This document shows positions 17,273 to 25,731 of a DNA stretch of 64,000 bases, piece after piece; the first letter of the stretch is position 1; every line of letters begins with the position of its first letter. Position numbers and translations under genes: made by a program. The DNA is from Roseomonas indoligenes (GTDB lineage Bacteria; Pseudomonadota; Alphaproteobacteria; Acetobacterales; Acetobacteraceae), in assembly GCF_017813365.1 (NCBI RefSeq), contig NZ_JAGIZA010000001.1, forward strand, positions 310,001 through 374,000, given 5' to 3'. The notes under the pieces were generated by a model. That model was not told the origin of the DNA. It made no database searches and saw nothing but the letters and a program-made list of their open reading frames with translations.

Positions 17273-17569
17273 ATGTCCCGCCGCTGCGGCATCACCGGCA
17301 AGGGCGTCCTGACGGGCAACAACGTCAGCCACGCCAACAACAAGACCCGCCGGCGCTTCCTGCCGAATCTCCAGCACACCTCCTTCTTCTCGGACGTGCT
17401 GGGCACCTCCATCCAGATCCGCCTCTCCACCCGCGGCATCCGCACGGTGGAGCACAATGGCGGCCTGGACTCCTTCCTGCTCGGCACGCCGGATCGCGCG
17501 CTGACGGTCGAGGCGAAGGTGCTGAAGCGCCGCATCGAGAAGGCGCAGGCGAAGAAGGCCGCTGCCTGA
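17273..17569 (+). CDS. rpmB: 50S ribosomal protein L28
   Basis: 98-residue ribosomal protein bL28, part of the large subunit. [32 protein letters not shown] is the family N-terminus, and [17 protein letters not shown]-type sequence follows; the Lys/Ala-rich C-terminal tail is normal for alphaproteobacteria. The ATG at 17273 gives exact family length. Not in an operon with rpmG; a strong hairpin follows. Confidence 0.97.
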   Translation: MSRRCGITGKGVLTGNNVSHANNKTRRRFLPNLQHTSFFSDVLGTSIQIRLSTRGIRTVEHNGGLDSFLLGTPDRALTVEAKVLKRRIEKAQAKKAAA

Positions 17570-17602
17570 GGCGAACCGGCCTCTGATGGCATGACGTTCT
17601 GC

Positions 17603-17626
17603 GGCGCGGGGGACCTCCCTCGCGCC
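17603..17626 (+). terminator. Probable terminator of rpmB
   Basis: 10-bp stem GGCGCGGGGG / CCCTCGCGCC (one G-U pair) with a 4-nt loop ACCT, starting 34 bp after the rpmB stop. The following GTTGTCATGTCT is only weakly U-rich, as is common in GC-rich genomes. Confidence 0.6.
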
Positions 17627-17699
17627 GTTGTCATGTCTGACGCCTGCCAGCACCGGGCGCGTTAACCGGCGTGCAGGCCCGCCATGCCAGCCTGCCGGC

Positions 17700-18461
17700 A
17701 TGGAGACCTTTCCCCTGATCCTGGCGGCCGGCGCCGCCCTCCCTCTCGCCCTGGCCTGGCGCTTCCTGGAGCGCGCCCGGGGTGCCGAGGCGCGGGAGGC
17801 GCAGGCGATGCTGCGGCTGGATGCCGGGGGACGCACCCTCGGCCTTGTAGCGCGGGAACTGGAGGCCTCCGGGCTGGCTGTGCTCGGCCTCGCGGGCCGA
17901 ATCCCGGCGGACATCGCCGCCGCGGTCGAGGGGGAGGGGCGCCGGTTGCTGACCCTGGCGGACGATGTGGCGGACCACCTCGCCGCCAACCCTGGACCGC
18001 GCAGCCTGAAGGAGGGGCGCCTGCCCCTTGGGCCCCTGCTGCGGGAGGCGGTGGGGAGCATCACCCTCTCCCTCGGTGAGGGCGCGCGCCATTGGCAGGT
18101 GGCGCCGGAGGCCGAGGCGCTGACCGTGCTGGCGGATCGCCGTGCCCTGCGGCGCGTGCTCGGCCAGTCCCTGGCCCGGGCGGCGCGGGAGACCCGGACG
18201 GGGGACCGGATCGCGCTGCGTCTCGTCCGCGCGGCGGAGACGGTGGCCCTGGTGATCGAGGACGAGGGCGCTGGCCTGCCGCGGGAAGACCTGTCGGGCG
18301 GTGAGGGAACGCGGGGCCTCTCCCTCGGCCTTTCCGCCGCGCGAGAGCTGATGCGCGCCCATGGCGGGGAACTGACGCTGGAGGCGACGCCGGGGATCGG
18401 TGCCCGCACCTGGCTGACCCTGCCCCGGGCGCGGGTGCTGGAGGATCAGCTGGCCGGCTGA
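17700..18461 (+). CDS. Degenerate histidine-kinase-like ATP-binding protein
   Basis: 253-residue protein: one N-terminal hydrophobic segment (METFPLILAAGAALPLALAW), a helical segment in the place of the dimerisation domain (about 40-95), and a C-terminal GHKL ATPase domain with VIEDEGAGLP (G1 box) and GLSLGLSAARELMRAHGGELTLEATPG (G2 box). No His is present in the position of the phospho-acceptor H-box, and the N-box reads RRALRRVLGQSLARAARET without the usual Asn residues. It may be a pseudokinase or a scaffold. No response regulator is adjacent. The C-terminus overlaps the convergent esterase gene by 16 bp. Confidence 0.75.
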   Translation: METFPLILAAGAALPLALAWRFLERARGAEAREAQAMLRLDAGGRTLGLVARELEASGLAVLGLAGRIPADIAAAVEGEGRRLLTLADDVADHLAANPGPRSLKEGRLPLGPLLREAVGSITLSLGEGARHWQVAPEAEALTVLADRRALRRVLGQSLARAARETRTGDRIALRLVRAAETVALVIEDEGAGLPREDLSGGEGTRGLSLGLSAARELMRAHGGELTLEATPGIGARTWLTLPRARVLEDQLAG

Positions 18462-19447
18462 TCGGCCCAGCCCAGCACCATCAGCAGCGTGCGCTGCAGG
18501 GGGAACATCTGGTTGTCGTCCGAGATGACGGCGACGAGGCCCCGCCCGTTATGGCGGAAGGCGCTGATCCCCTCCCAGTTGTCGCTGGGCAGGGGAGGCT
18601 CCAGCCGGGCCACCACCTCGCCCCGCAGGATGGTAGGGACGGCCGGGATGGATGCGATGCGGGCGATGCTGCCGCTGAAGCCCTCGGTCCAGCCGAAATG
18701 GCGTTCCAGCACCAGCGCGCCGCCGTCGGGCAGGGGGCAGAGGTCGCTTGGGTTGTGCCAGTCCCGCGGGCGATAGGCGAAGGAGTGCCAGCGACCCGGC
18801 CCGCCGATCCAGGCCTGGCGGGTAAAGGGGTCATCCCGCGATGCCAGGGCCTCCGCAATGACGAGCCAGCGCCCATCCGCCAGCACGCCGATCGATTCCA
18901 GCGAGCCGTTGGCGGGCGCGTCCTCGATGCCGGGTGGGACGCCCACGGGCACGGCTGCCGAATCCAGGCTGTGGTAGCGCCAGATCCGGTGCTCCCGCTC
19001 GAAGCCGATCAGCCAGCTGCCGTCCGGCAGGCGGGCGAGGCTCTCCGCATCGCTGGCCAGGTCGCGCGGCAGGGGGCGTCCCGCCACGTCGCGCAGCGGG
19101 CCCGAGCGCGGCGCCTCCAGTCCCAGCGGCACGCCGTCCGCAGCCAGCACGAGTTGGGCCTGGGCCCAGCGGCCGCGGTCGGAGATGGTGGTGAGGGTCA
19201 GGTCCGGACCGACATGCAGGGCGGAGAGCCCGTAGGCGCCCAACTGGTCGGTGTCGATCGACAGCACGCCCAGCGGGCGCAGCGGCAGGTCGGCGCGCTC
19301 CGCGGGCAGGGGCTCGTCCGGCATGGGGACGGGGTAGCCCACCAGCCCGGGACGCCCCGCGCAGGCCGCGGCGCCGGTCAGCGCGGCCAGAGCTGCGCGC
19401 CGCCCGAGCCGCCTCTGCCTCAGCCCCCGGAGGGGGCTGGAGGTCAC
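18446..19447 (-). CDS. Phytase-like esterase family protein
   Basis: 333-residue protein of the esterase-like activity of phytase family, a beta-propeller fold. Evidence: [98 protein letters not shown]. The N-terminus ([19 protein letters not shown]) looks like a lipoprotein or Tat-like export signal with candidate Cys near residue 29. Role unknown. It begins within the cobT stop (4-bp overlap), so it is likely cotranscribed downstream of cobS-gst-cobT. Confidence 0.82.
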   Translation of the reverse strand: MTSSPLRGLRQRRLGRRAALAALTGAAACAGRPGLVGYPVPMPDEPLPAERADLPLRPLGVLSIDTDQLGAYGLSALHVGPDLTLTTISDRGRWAQAQLVLAADGVPLGLEAPRSGPLRDVAGRPLPRDLASDAESLARLPDGSWLIGFEREHRIWRYHSLDSAAVPVGVPPGIEDAPANGSLESIGVLADGRWLVIAEALASRDDPFTRQAWIGGPGRWHSFAYRPRDWHNPSDLCPLPDGGALVLERHFGWTEGFSGSIARIASIPAVPTILRGEVVARLEPPLPSDNWEGISAFRHNGRGLVAVISDDNQMFPLQRTLLMVLGWADQPAS

Positions 19448-21321
19448 ACCATCACCGGGGCCCGTTCGGCCGCGGCGCGCTGCCAGGCGGTGGCGGCGTC
19501 CTCGTCGAACAGCTCCGCCAGCTTCTTCATCATGGTGCCGCCCAGCTCCTCGGCGTCCACGATGGTGACGGCGCGGCGGTAGTAGCGGGTCACGTCGTGG
19601 CCGATGCCGATGGCGATCAGCTCCACGATGTCCCGGCCCTCGATGTCGTGGATCACCTTGCGCAGGTGCCGTTCCAGGTAGTTGCCGGGGTTCACGGAGA
19701 GGGTGCTGTCATCCACCGGCGCGCCGTCCGAGATCACCATCAGGATACGGCGCTTCTCCGGGCGGGCCAGGATGCGCTTGTAGGCCCAGTCCAGCGCCTC
19801 GCCGTCGATGTTCTCCTTCAGCAGCCCCTCGCGCAGCATCAGGCCGAGGTTCTTGCGCGCCCGGCGCCAGGGCGCGTCGGCGGCCTTGTAGACCACGTGG
19901 CGCAGGTCGTTCAGGCGGCCGGGGTTGCGGGGCTTGCCGTCCTGCACCCAGCGCTCGCGCGACTGGCCACCCTTCCAGGCGCGGGTGGTGAAGCCCAGGA
20001 TCTCCACCTTCACCGCGCAGCGCTCCAGCGTGCGGGCGAGGATGTCGCAGCACATGGCCGCCACGGTGATCGGCCGGCCGCGCATGGAACCGGAATTGTC
20101 GATCAGCAGCGTCACCACGGTGTCGCGGAAATCCGCTTCCCGCTCCCGCTTGTAGGTGAGCGAGTGGGTGGGGGAGGCGACGATGCGGGCGAGGCGGGCC
20201 ACGTCCAGCATCCCCTCCTCCAGGTCGAACTCCCAGGCGCGCTGCTGCTGCGCGAGGAGGCGCCGCTGGAGGCGGTTGGCGAGCTTGGAGACGACGCCCT
20301 GCAGATGGGAGAGCTGCTGGTCCAGCTGCTGCCGCAGCCGCGCCAGCTCCTCCGGGTCGCAGAGGTCGTCGGCCGAGACCTCCTCGTCGAACTGGCGGGT
20401 ATAGGCGCGGTAGAGGGAGGCGTCGTCGGTGACGGGCACTTCCTTGCGCTGCTGCGGGCCACCCGGGCGGTCCTCACCCTCGGCGGCGGCGCCGTCATCC
20501 TCCTCGTCCTCGCCGGCCTCCTCCTCGCCGGCCTGGCCCTCGGTCTGCTCGGGCTGGGCGCCCATCAGGCTCTCGGATTCCTGGGGCTTGCTCTCGCCCT
20601 CGCCCGACTGGTCCTGGGCGCCGGAGGTCTCGCTGCCCTCGTCCTCCTGGTCCTGGGATTCCTCGCTCTCGGCCTCCGCCTCGGCCTCGGCGAGGTCCAG
20701 GGCGGCCAGCAGCCGGCGGGCGGCGCGGGCGAAGGCCTCCTGGTCCTCGGCATTCCCCGCCATCTCCGACAGGGCCTCGTCGGCCCGCGGGCCGAGGGTA
20801 TCGCGCCACAGGTCGGCCACGCGGCGGGCGGCCTCCGGCACGGCCTCGCCGGTCAGCTTCTCCCGCGCCAGCAGGGACAGCGCGGCGGTCAGCGGCAGCT
20901 GGTCCTTGCGGGTCATGCGGTCGTAGCCTTCCGCCTCCGCCTGCTCGGCGTGGCGGGCGCGGAGGTTGGCGGCGACGCCGGCCATCTGGCGGCCGCCGAT
21001 CGCCTCCACGCGGGCCTGCTCCAGCGCGTCGAAAACCTCCTTCGCCTCGCGGCGGCCGGGGGTGCGGGCGGCGTGGGTGGCCTCGTCGTGATGGCGCAGC
21101 TTCAGGGCCACGGAATCGGCGGCGCCGCGCAGCTTCGCCATCTCGGTGGGCGGCAGGGCGCGGGTGGGCAGGGGCAGGCGGGCGCGCTTGCCGGCCAGGC
21201 CGGAGGGGCCAGGCTGGAAGGCGACCTGCACCTCGGAGGAACGGGCCATGGCACGGATGGCGCCGGCGGTGGCCCGCTTGAACTCTTCCTGCCGGGTGGT
21301 GTCCTTGTTGCTGCCGCTCAT
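19444..21321 (-). CDS. cobT: Cobaltochelatase subunit CobT
   Basis: 625-residue subunit of the ATP-dependent (aerobic-pathway) cobaltochelatase CobNST, which inserts Co into hydrogenobyrinate a,c-diamide. N-terminal CobT domain, then a long acidic linker (about 212-284, mostly Glu/Asp/Gln/Ser), then a C-terminal VWA domain with an intact MIDAS motif DNSGSMRG near residue 407. The ATG at 21321 ([15 protein letters not shown]) is the family start. It overlaps the upstream GST gene by 4 bp and the downstream esterase gene by 4 bp. CobN, the catalytic subunit, is not in the window. Confidence 0.95.
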   Translation of the reverse strand: MSGSNKDTTRQEEFKRATAGAIRAMARSSEVQVAFQPGPSGLAGKRARLPLPTRALPPTEMAKLRGAADSVALKLRHHDEATHAARTPGRREAKEVFDALEQARVEAIGGRQMAGVAANLRARHAEQAEAEGYDRMTRKDQLPLTAALSLLAREKLTGEAVPEAARRVADLWRDTLGPRADEALSEMAGNAEDQEAFARAARRLLAALDLAEAEAEAESEESQDQEDEGSETSGAQDQSGEGESKPQESESLMGAQPEQTEGQAGEEEAGEDEEDDGAAAEGEDRPGGPQQRKEVPVTDDASLYRAYTRQFDEEVSADDLCDPEELARLRQQLDQQLSHLQGVVSKLANRLQRRLLAQQQRAWEFDLEEGMLDVARLARIVASPTHSLTYKREREADFRDTVVTLLIDNSGSMRGRPITVAAMCCDILARTLERCAVKVEILGFTTRAWKGGQSRERWVQDGKPRNPGRLNDLRHVVYKAADAPWRRARKNLGLMLREGLLKENIDGEALDWAYKRILARPEKRRILMVISDGAPVDDSTLSVNPGNYLERHLRKVIHDIEGRDIVELIAIGIGHDVTRYYRRAVTIVDAEELGGTMMKKLAELFDEDAATAWQRAAAERAPVMV

Positions 21322-21965
21322 GATGCTTGCCGCTCGGGCGCGGCTCCCTTGCGAGTGGCGGCCTGCCGCGCGGGGCGGGCCTCGATAGCGGAAAGATAGC
21401 GGGCGATCGCCGGGCCAGGTTTCAGCAGGCCCCACTGTACCACCCAGGCGAGCAGGCCGCCGATCTGCACGTCGGCGGCCGTGAACCCGGCCCCGCAGAG
21501 CCAGGGGCCGGTCTCCAGCGCGGCTTCCACCCGGGCGACGGCCTCGGGGAAGGGCGGCCAGCCGAGCGCCCGGGCAGGCGCTTCCTTGGCGCGGGGAAAG
21601 GCGGCATCGGCCATGGCTGGCTCCAGCACGCCGGGGCCATAGGCCATCCAGAAGGCATAGGCCGCGCGATCCGGCGTGCCGATGGCCGGCGCGAGGGAGG
21701 AAGCCGGCAGGGCATCCGCGACATAGGCGGCGATGGCGGCGGCTTCCGTCACCACCACGCCCTCCCAGTCGCCCTGCGGGCCATGGTCCACCAGGGCGGG
21801 CAGCTTTCCGGCCGGGTTCAGGGCCAGGTAGTCGGGAGCCTTGTGGGTCGCGCCGTCGATGCTGTGCCAGGACAGCTCATAACCCGCCCCCGCCTCCTCC
21901 AGCAGCCAGAGGCTGCCGGCGGAGCGGGAATTGGGCGCGTGGTGGAGCAGGAAACGCGCCGCCAC
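21318..21965 (-). CDS. Glutathione S-transferase family protein
   Basis: 215-residue GST-like protein. Thioredoxin-like N-terminal domain ([35 protein letters not shown], the conserved cis-Pro; [14 protein letters not shown], the SNAIL/TRAIL-like region) and helical C-terminal domain ([17 protein letters not shown], the N-capping box). It probably binds glutathione; the substrate is unknown. The gene is embedded between cobS and cobT: it starts 7 bp after the cobS stop and its stop overlaps the cobT ATG. Confidence 0.9.
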   Translation of the reverse strand: MAARFLLHHAPNSRSAGSLWLLEEAGAGYELSWHSIDGATHKAPDYLALNPAGKLPALVDHGPQGDWEGVVVTEAAAIAAYVADALPASSLAPAIGTPDRAAYAFWMAYGPGVLEPAMADAAFPRAKEAPARALGWPPFPEAVARVEAALETGPWLCGAGFTAADVQIGGLLAWVVQWGLLKPGPAIARYLSAIEARPARQAATRKGAAPERQAS

Positions 21966-21972
21966 GGCGGGA

Positions 21973-22977
21973 TTACCGCTTCACGTAGAGACCCGTGGGG
22001 ATCTCCTCGTTGAAGCAGCGCTGGTAGTACTCGGCCACCGTGGACCGCTCCGCCTCGTCGCACTTATTGAGGAAGGAGAGGCGGAAGGCGAAGCCCACGT
22101 CGCCGAAGATCTTCGCGTTCTCCGCCCAGGTGATGACGGTGCGCGGCGACATGACGGTGGAGATGTCGCCGGCGATGAAGCCCGCGCGGGTCAGGTCGGC
22201 CAGGGCCACCATCGCCTCGATCTGCTTGCGGCCCTTCGCGTCGTTGTCGGCCACGCCCATCTTGGCGGCGACAATCGACGTCTCCTGCGCGTGCGGCAGG
22301 TAGTTCAGGGTGGCCACGATGTTCCAGCGGTCCATCTGGCCCTGATTGATCTGCTGAGTGCCGTGGTACAGGCCGGTCGTGTCGCCCAGGCCCACCGTGT
22401 TGGCGGTGGCGAAGAGGCGGAAGCCCGGGTGGGGGCGGATGACGCGGTTCTGGTCCAGCAGGGTCAGCTTGCCCTCGACCTCCAGCACGCGCTGGATGAC
22501 GAACATCACGTCCGGGCGGCCGGCGTCGTACTCGTCGAAGACCATGGCGCAGGGGTGCTGCAGGGCCCAGGGAAGGATGCCCTCGCGGAACTCGGTGACC
22601 TGCTTGCCATCCTTCAGGACGATGGCGTCCTTGCCGATCAGGTCGATGCGGCTGATGTGGCTGTCCAGGTTCACGCGCAGGCAGGGCCAGTTCAGGCGGG
22701 CCGCCACCTGCTCGATATGGGTGGACTTGCCGGTGCCGTGATAGCCCTGGACCATCACGCGGCGGTTGAAGGCGAAGCCCGCGAGGATAGCGAGGGTGGT
22801 GTCGCGGTCGAACTTGTAGGTGGGGTCGATCTCCGGCACGTGCTCGGTGCGGGCGGAGTAGCCCGGCACTGTCAGGTCGCTCTCGATCCCGAAGACCTCG
22901 CGCACGGACAGCTTCGTATCGGGCATGTCGATCGTGGCCGTCGAACGGCTCTCGGAGATGCTGGCGACGTTGCTCAT
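21973..22977 (-). CDS. cobS: Cobaltochelatase subunit CobS
   Basis: 334-residue AAA+ ATPase that, with CobT, drives cobalt insertion by CobN. Walker [10 protein letters not shown] (78-86), Walker [12 protein letters not shown] (about 143-153), sensor-1 [10 protein letters not shown], and the MoxR/CobS-type C-terminal region. Length and N-terminus ([17 protein letters not shown]) are typical. First gene of the cobS-gst-cobT-esterase unit. The frame extends upstream into a stretch without family similarity, so the ATG at 22977 is chosen. Confidence 0.96.
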   Translation of the reverse strand: MSNVASISESRSTATIDMPDTKLSVREVFGIESDLTVPGYSARTEHVPEIDPTYKFDRDTTLAILAGFAFNRRVMVQGYHGTGKSTHIEQVAARLNWPCLRVNLDSHISRIDLIGKDAIVLKDGKQVTEFREGILPWALQHPCAMVFDEYDAGRPDVMFVIQRVLEVEGKLTLLDQNRVIRPHPGFRLFATANTVGLGDTTGLYHGTQQINQGQMDRWNIVATLNYLPHAQETSIVAAKMGVADNDAKGRKQIEAMVALADLTRAGFIAGDISTVMSPRTVITWAENAKIFGDVGFAFRLSFLNKCDEAERSTVAEYYQRCFNEEIPTGLYVKR

Positions 22978-23026
22978 GGGCGGATCCGGTTCCGTGGAAG
23001 GGTGATGGGCGGCAGGCCTTTCGGTC

Positions 23027-23617
23027 TCAGGCCGCCTGGCTCGGCTGCGGTGCAAGCGTGGCGAGACGCTTGCGGATGAGGCTGTAGGCGCGGTTGATGT
23101 CCTTCAACCGCTCCTCGGAGGATTTGTCGCCGCCATTCGCGTCCGGGTGGTAGCGCTTGGCGAGGTCCTTGTAGCGGGCGCGGAGCCCGTCCTCGTCGAT
23201 CGGCCAACCGAGGCCGAGAACGTCGAGGGCGGCGCGCAGCTCCGGCGGCGCTTCCCTCGCGGTCTTCTTCGGCGTCGGCTTGGTATCGGCGAAGAGGCCG
23301 AGCGGGTCGCGCAGCCCTTCCGGACCGATATGGGCCTGGCCACCCAACCTGCCCAGGGGCCAGGTCGGGCGCTGCCAGCCGGAATCCTCACGCAGGTTCT
23401 GTTCGATCTCGTCCGCGCTCATGCCGCGGTAGAAATCCCAGGCCTGGTTGTAGGCCCGCACGTGCTCAAGGCAGAAGTGGTAGTAGTCCCGCAGGCGTGA
23501 GCGGTCGCGCGGCGCCCGGAACTCGCCGGGGGCTTCGCAACCGGGAGCCTCGCAGCTCCGGGCGGAGCTGCCGGGGGGGACGGTGGATCGGAGTGGTGCG
23601 CTGCCGCGTCGGGCCAT
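23027..23617 (-). CDS. J-domain (DnaJ-like) protein with N-terminal Cys motif
   Basis: 196-residue protein with a C-terminal J domain: [13 protein letters not shown] has the essential HPD (157-159), so it should stimulate an Hsp70. The N-terminal part contains CEAPGC (Cys22, Cys27) and YYHFCLEHV (Cys49, His52), a possible zinc site, then [17 protein letters not shown]. This architecture is a recurrent alphaproteobacterial J protein that neighbours bolA and cobS. The client is unknown. Divergent from bolA across about 105 bp. Confidence 0.9.
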   Translation of the reverse strand: MARRGSAPLRSTVPPGSSARSCEAPGCEAPGEFRAPRDRSRLRDYYHFCLEHVRAYNQAWDFYRGMSADEIEQNLREDSGWQRPTWPLGRLGGQAHIGPEGLRDPLGLFADTKPTPKKTAREAPPELRAALDVLGLGWPIDEDGLRARYKDLAKRYHPDANGGDKSSEERLKDINRAYSLIRKRLATLAPQPSQAA

Positions 23618-23721
23618 GATGTGGACCTTATGAGCGCGGATGCCCGCCCCGGCAAGGCACGAAACGTCCCTTCCCATACGCCCTTAAGGCATGGAAAATC
23701 CCCTTGAATGAGCACTATTCA

Positions 23722-23994
23722 ATGAGCAACCGCGCCGAGCGCCTCCGCGCCACCCTCCTCCATGCCTTCCCTGGGGCGGAGGTGGCCGTACAGGACGACA
23801 GTCACCGCCATGCCGGCCATGCCGGGGCGCGACCGGAGGGGGAGACGCACTACTCCGTGCGGGTCGTCGCGCCGGGCTTCGCGGGGATGACGCGGCTCGC
23901 CCGGTCCCGCGCCGTGCATGCCGCGCTGGCGGACGAGTTCGGCGGAGGGATGCACGCGCTCGCGCTCGAGCTGCGGGCGCCGGGCGAGGCCTGA
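23722..23994 (+). CDS. BolA family protein
   Basis: 90-residue BolA/IbaG-like protein, a partner of monothiol glutaredoxins in Fe-S handling and a possible transcription factor. HAFPGAEVAVQDDSHRHAGH is the family core with the conserved HAGH, followed by ETHYSVRVVAPGFAGMTRLARSRAVHAAL. The ATG at 23722 is chosen over an in-frame TTG at 23704. Directly after its TGA the same frame stays open as the next gene. Confidence 0.92.
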   Translation: MSNRAERLRATLLHAFPGAEVAVQDDSHRHAGHAGARPEGETHYSVRVVAPGFAGMTRLARSRAVHAALADEFGGGMHALALELRAPGEA

Positions 23995-24006
23995 CGGAGC
24001 GCCGCC

Positions 24007-25137
24007 CTGTCCGAGACGCTGTTCGAGGACGCAGAGCTGGTCCTGCGCGCCCTGCCCGGCGATCCGGCGCAGCCCACCGTAGTCACCTTCGGCGACGCGC
24101 AGGAGCGGCCGGGGCCGGATGGCTTCTGGGGCTCCGAGGTGTTGGGGCGGATGGGCTGGCCGGGTTTCGGCTTCGTCGCCCGGCGGCCGAACTGGTATCC
24201 CGCCGCCTCCGTGGAGGCAGCGTCCCATGCCCTGCGCGGCCGCCTGGGGCCGGTCGTGATCGGCTACGGCTTCAGCATGGGCGGTTACGCCGCGCTCCGA
24301 TACGGGCGGCGGCTCGGTCTCAGCCACGCCCTCGCCCTGTCGCCGCAAGCCTCCATCGCGCCGGCGGACCTGCCGGGAGACCACCGACACCGGGAGTTCT
24401 TCCGCCGCGCCCTGCACCGGGACATGCGGGTGCGGCCGGGCGACGCGCCGCCGGTGAGCTGGGCGGTCTACGACCCGATGCACGGGGATGACGCGGCCAA
24501 CATGGCCCTGATGGCGCAGCCGGGGCTGCGGCCCATCCCGATCCGCGGGACCTGGCACGGCACCATCCGCCTCCTGGCCGGGCAGGAGGTGCTGGAGGCG
24601 GCGCTGCGGGCCTTGATGGCGGAGGACCTGCCGGGCTTCCGACGCCTGCTGCGCGCCCGGCGCCAGGATCTTCCCGCCTCCCGTGGCGTGCTCGGGGCCG
24701 TGCGGCTGGGCCAGGGCCGCGTGGCCGCGGGCGAGGCGCTGCTGGACGCGGCGCGGCGGGCGGGCATGAGCGCGACGGAGGAGGTGGACGCGCTGGGTCA
24801 GGCCGCCGCCGAGTTCCGGGCGCGAGGTGGCCCGCCCGGGGCGGCCGAGGCGCTGCGGGCGCGGCTTCTCCTCCTGCGGGACCTGCCGGCCGGGCGGCCC
24901 TACCAGATCCGCGGCAACGCCCTGCTCGCCCTCGGCGCGCCGGAGGAGGCAATGGAAAGCTTTCGCCGCGCGGAGGCGGAGGGGCTGGGGCAGATGGCCC
25001 GGCGCGGCCAGCACCGGGCGGGGCGGGCCCTCTGGCTTCGGCGGATCGGGGGCCTCGGCTGGCCGTTCCTGCCTGTGCTCCGGGCGATGGCGCCGGGCCG
25101 GGCGCTTTCGGACCTGCGCCGGAAGCCCGGCGGCTAG
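24007..25137 (+). CDS. Alpha/beta-hydrolase-fold protein with C-terminal helical region; apparent CTG start
   Basis: About 376 residues if started at CTG 24007. The hydrolase part has the nucleophile elbow GYGFSMGGYAAL (Ser near 90), preceded by TVVTFGDAQERPGPDGFWG (first strand) and ARRPNWYPA. His in GTWHGTIRLL is a candidate catalytic His. Residues about 220-350 form paired helices resembling TPR repeats. No ATG precedes the first strand; a GTG at 24139 would remove it. GGAG at 23996-23999 lies 7 nt before CTG 24007, favouring that start. Same frame as bolA and directly after its TGA. Substrate unknown. Convergent with the DUF2889 gene, 1 bp apart. Confidence 0.7.
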   Translation: MSETLFEDAELVLRALPGDPAQPTVVTFGDAQERPGPDGFWGSEVLGRMGWPGFGFVARRPNWYPAASVEAASHALRGRLGPVVIGYGFSMGGYAALRYGRRLGLSHALALSPQASIAPADLPGDHRHREFFRRALHRDMRVRPGDAPPVSWAVYDPMHGDDAANMALMAQPGLRPIPIRGTWHGTIRLLAGQEVLEAALRALMAEDLPGFRRLLRARRQDLPASRGVLGAVRLGQGRVAAGEALLDAARRAGMSATEEVDALGQAAAEFRARGGPPGAAEALRARLLLLRDLPAGRPYQIRGNALLALGAPEEAMESFRRAEAEGLGQMARRGQHRAGRALWLRRIGGLGWPFLPVLRAMAPGRALSDLRRKPGG

Positions 25138-25138
25138 G

Positions 25139-25684
25139 TCAGCCCGGTCCGAAACGCCGCGCGAGGATCGGGCTGTCCGGCGCATAGGCCAGGCAGGTGC
25201 CGATCATCCGGTTCCGGGCGGCCTCCGCCGCCTCCGGGCTCTCCGCTTCCTTGCGGCGGCGAACCGGGTAGATGGTCTGGAAGGCCACGGTCGCCATCTG
25301 GGCGAGCATCTCCCGGAGGTGGGTGCAGCCGGCGGAGCCGCCCACGCGCTCCTTCACCGCGCGGGTGAAGCCGGGGCCGATGCGGATCCCCGCCAGCGCC
25401 GCGAAGTTCGGCGCGGCATTCGGGCAGATGGCGTAGGGGGAGAAGTCGGTCGACGCCTCGCAGGCGGTGATCGTCAGGTCCTCGTCCACCGTCAGGCGCA
25501 GCCACATCCCGTGCAGCGGCTCGCCGGGCTCGATCGTGCCGCGGTCCAGGCCGGAGAAAGTGTAGCTCTTCGTGTCCTCCAGGTGCCCCTCGATGTCGAA
25601 GAGCCCGTCGGCACGCCGGTATCCGTGCATGGTGATGGCGCGCCGGTGCAGGGGTTCCCGGTCGGCAGGGGCTGAGAGCGGCAT
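25139..25684 (-). CDS. DUF2889 domain protein
   Basis: 181-residue DUF2889 protein of unknown function. HRRAITMHGYRRADGLFDIEGHLEDTKSYTF is the family N-terminus, and RIGPGFTRAVKERVGGSAGCTHLREMLAQMATVAFQTIY the conserved core with a Cys-Thr-His motif. The family is widespread in proteobacterial catabolic clusters. The ATG at 25684 fits family members better than the one at 25699. Convergent with the hydrolase gene. Confidence 0.88.
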   Translation of the reverse strand: MPLSAPADREPLHRRAITMHGYRRADGLFDIEGHLEDTKSYTFSGLDRGTIEPGEPLHGMWLRLTVDEDLTITACEASTDFSPYAICPNAAPNFAALAGIRIGPGFTRAVKERVGGSAGCTHLREMLAQMATVAFQTIYPVRRRKEAESPEAAEAARNRMIGTCLAYAPDSPILARRFGPG

Positions 25685-25731
25685 GATGCGTCGCAACATA
25701 GGCCTCCACCCCGCGGGGGACCAGGGCCGCG

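Noticed and set aside
19597-21399. A 600-codon open frame on the plus strand opposite cobT
   Set aside because: It is a GC-skew shadow: the product is Gly/Ala/Leu/Arg-rich without motifs, while the minus strand encodes a full CobT with an intact VWA domain.
23992-23994. TGA between bolA and the hydrolase as selenocysteine or programmed readthrough
   Set aside because: No SECIS-like hairpin follows, and bolA already has normal family length at this stop; readthrough is kept only as a minor alternative.
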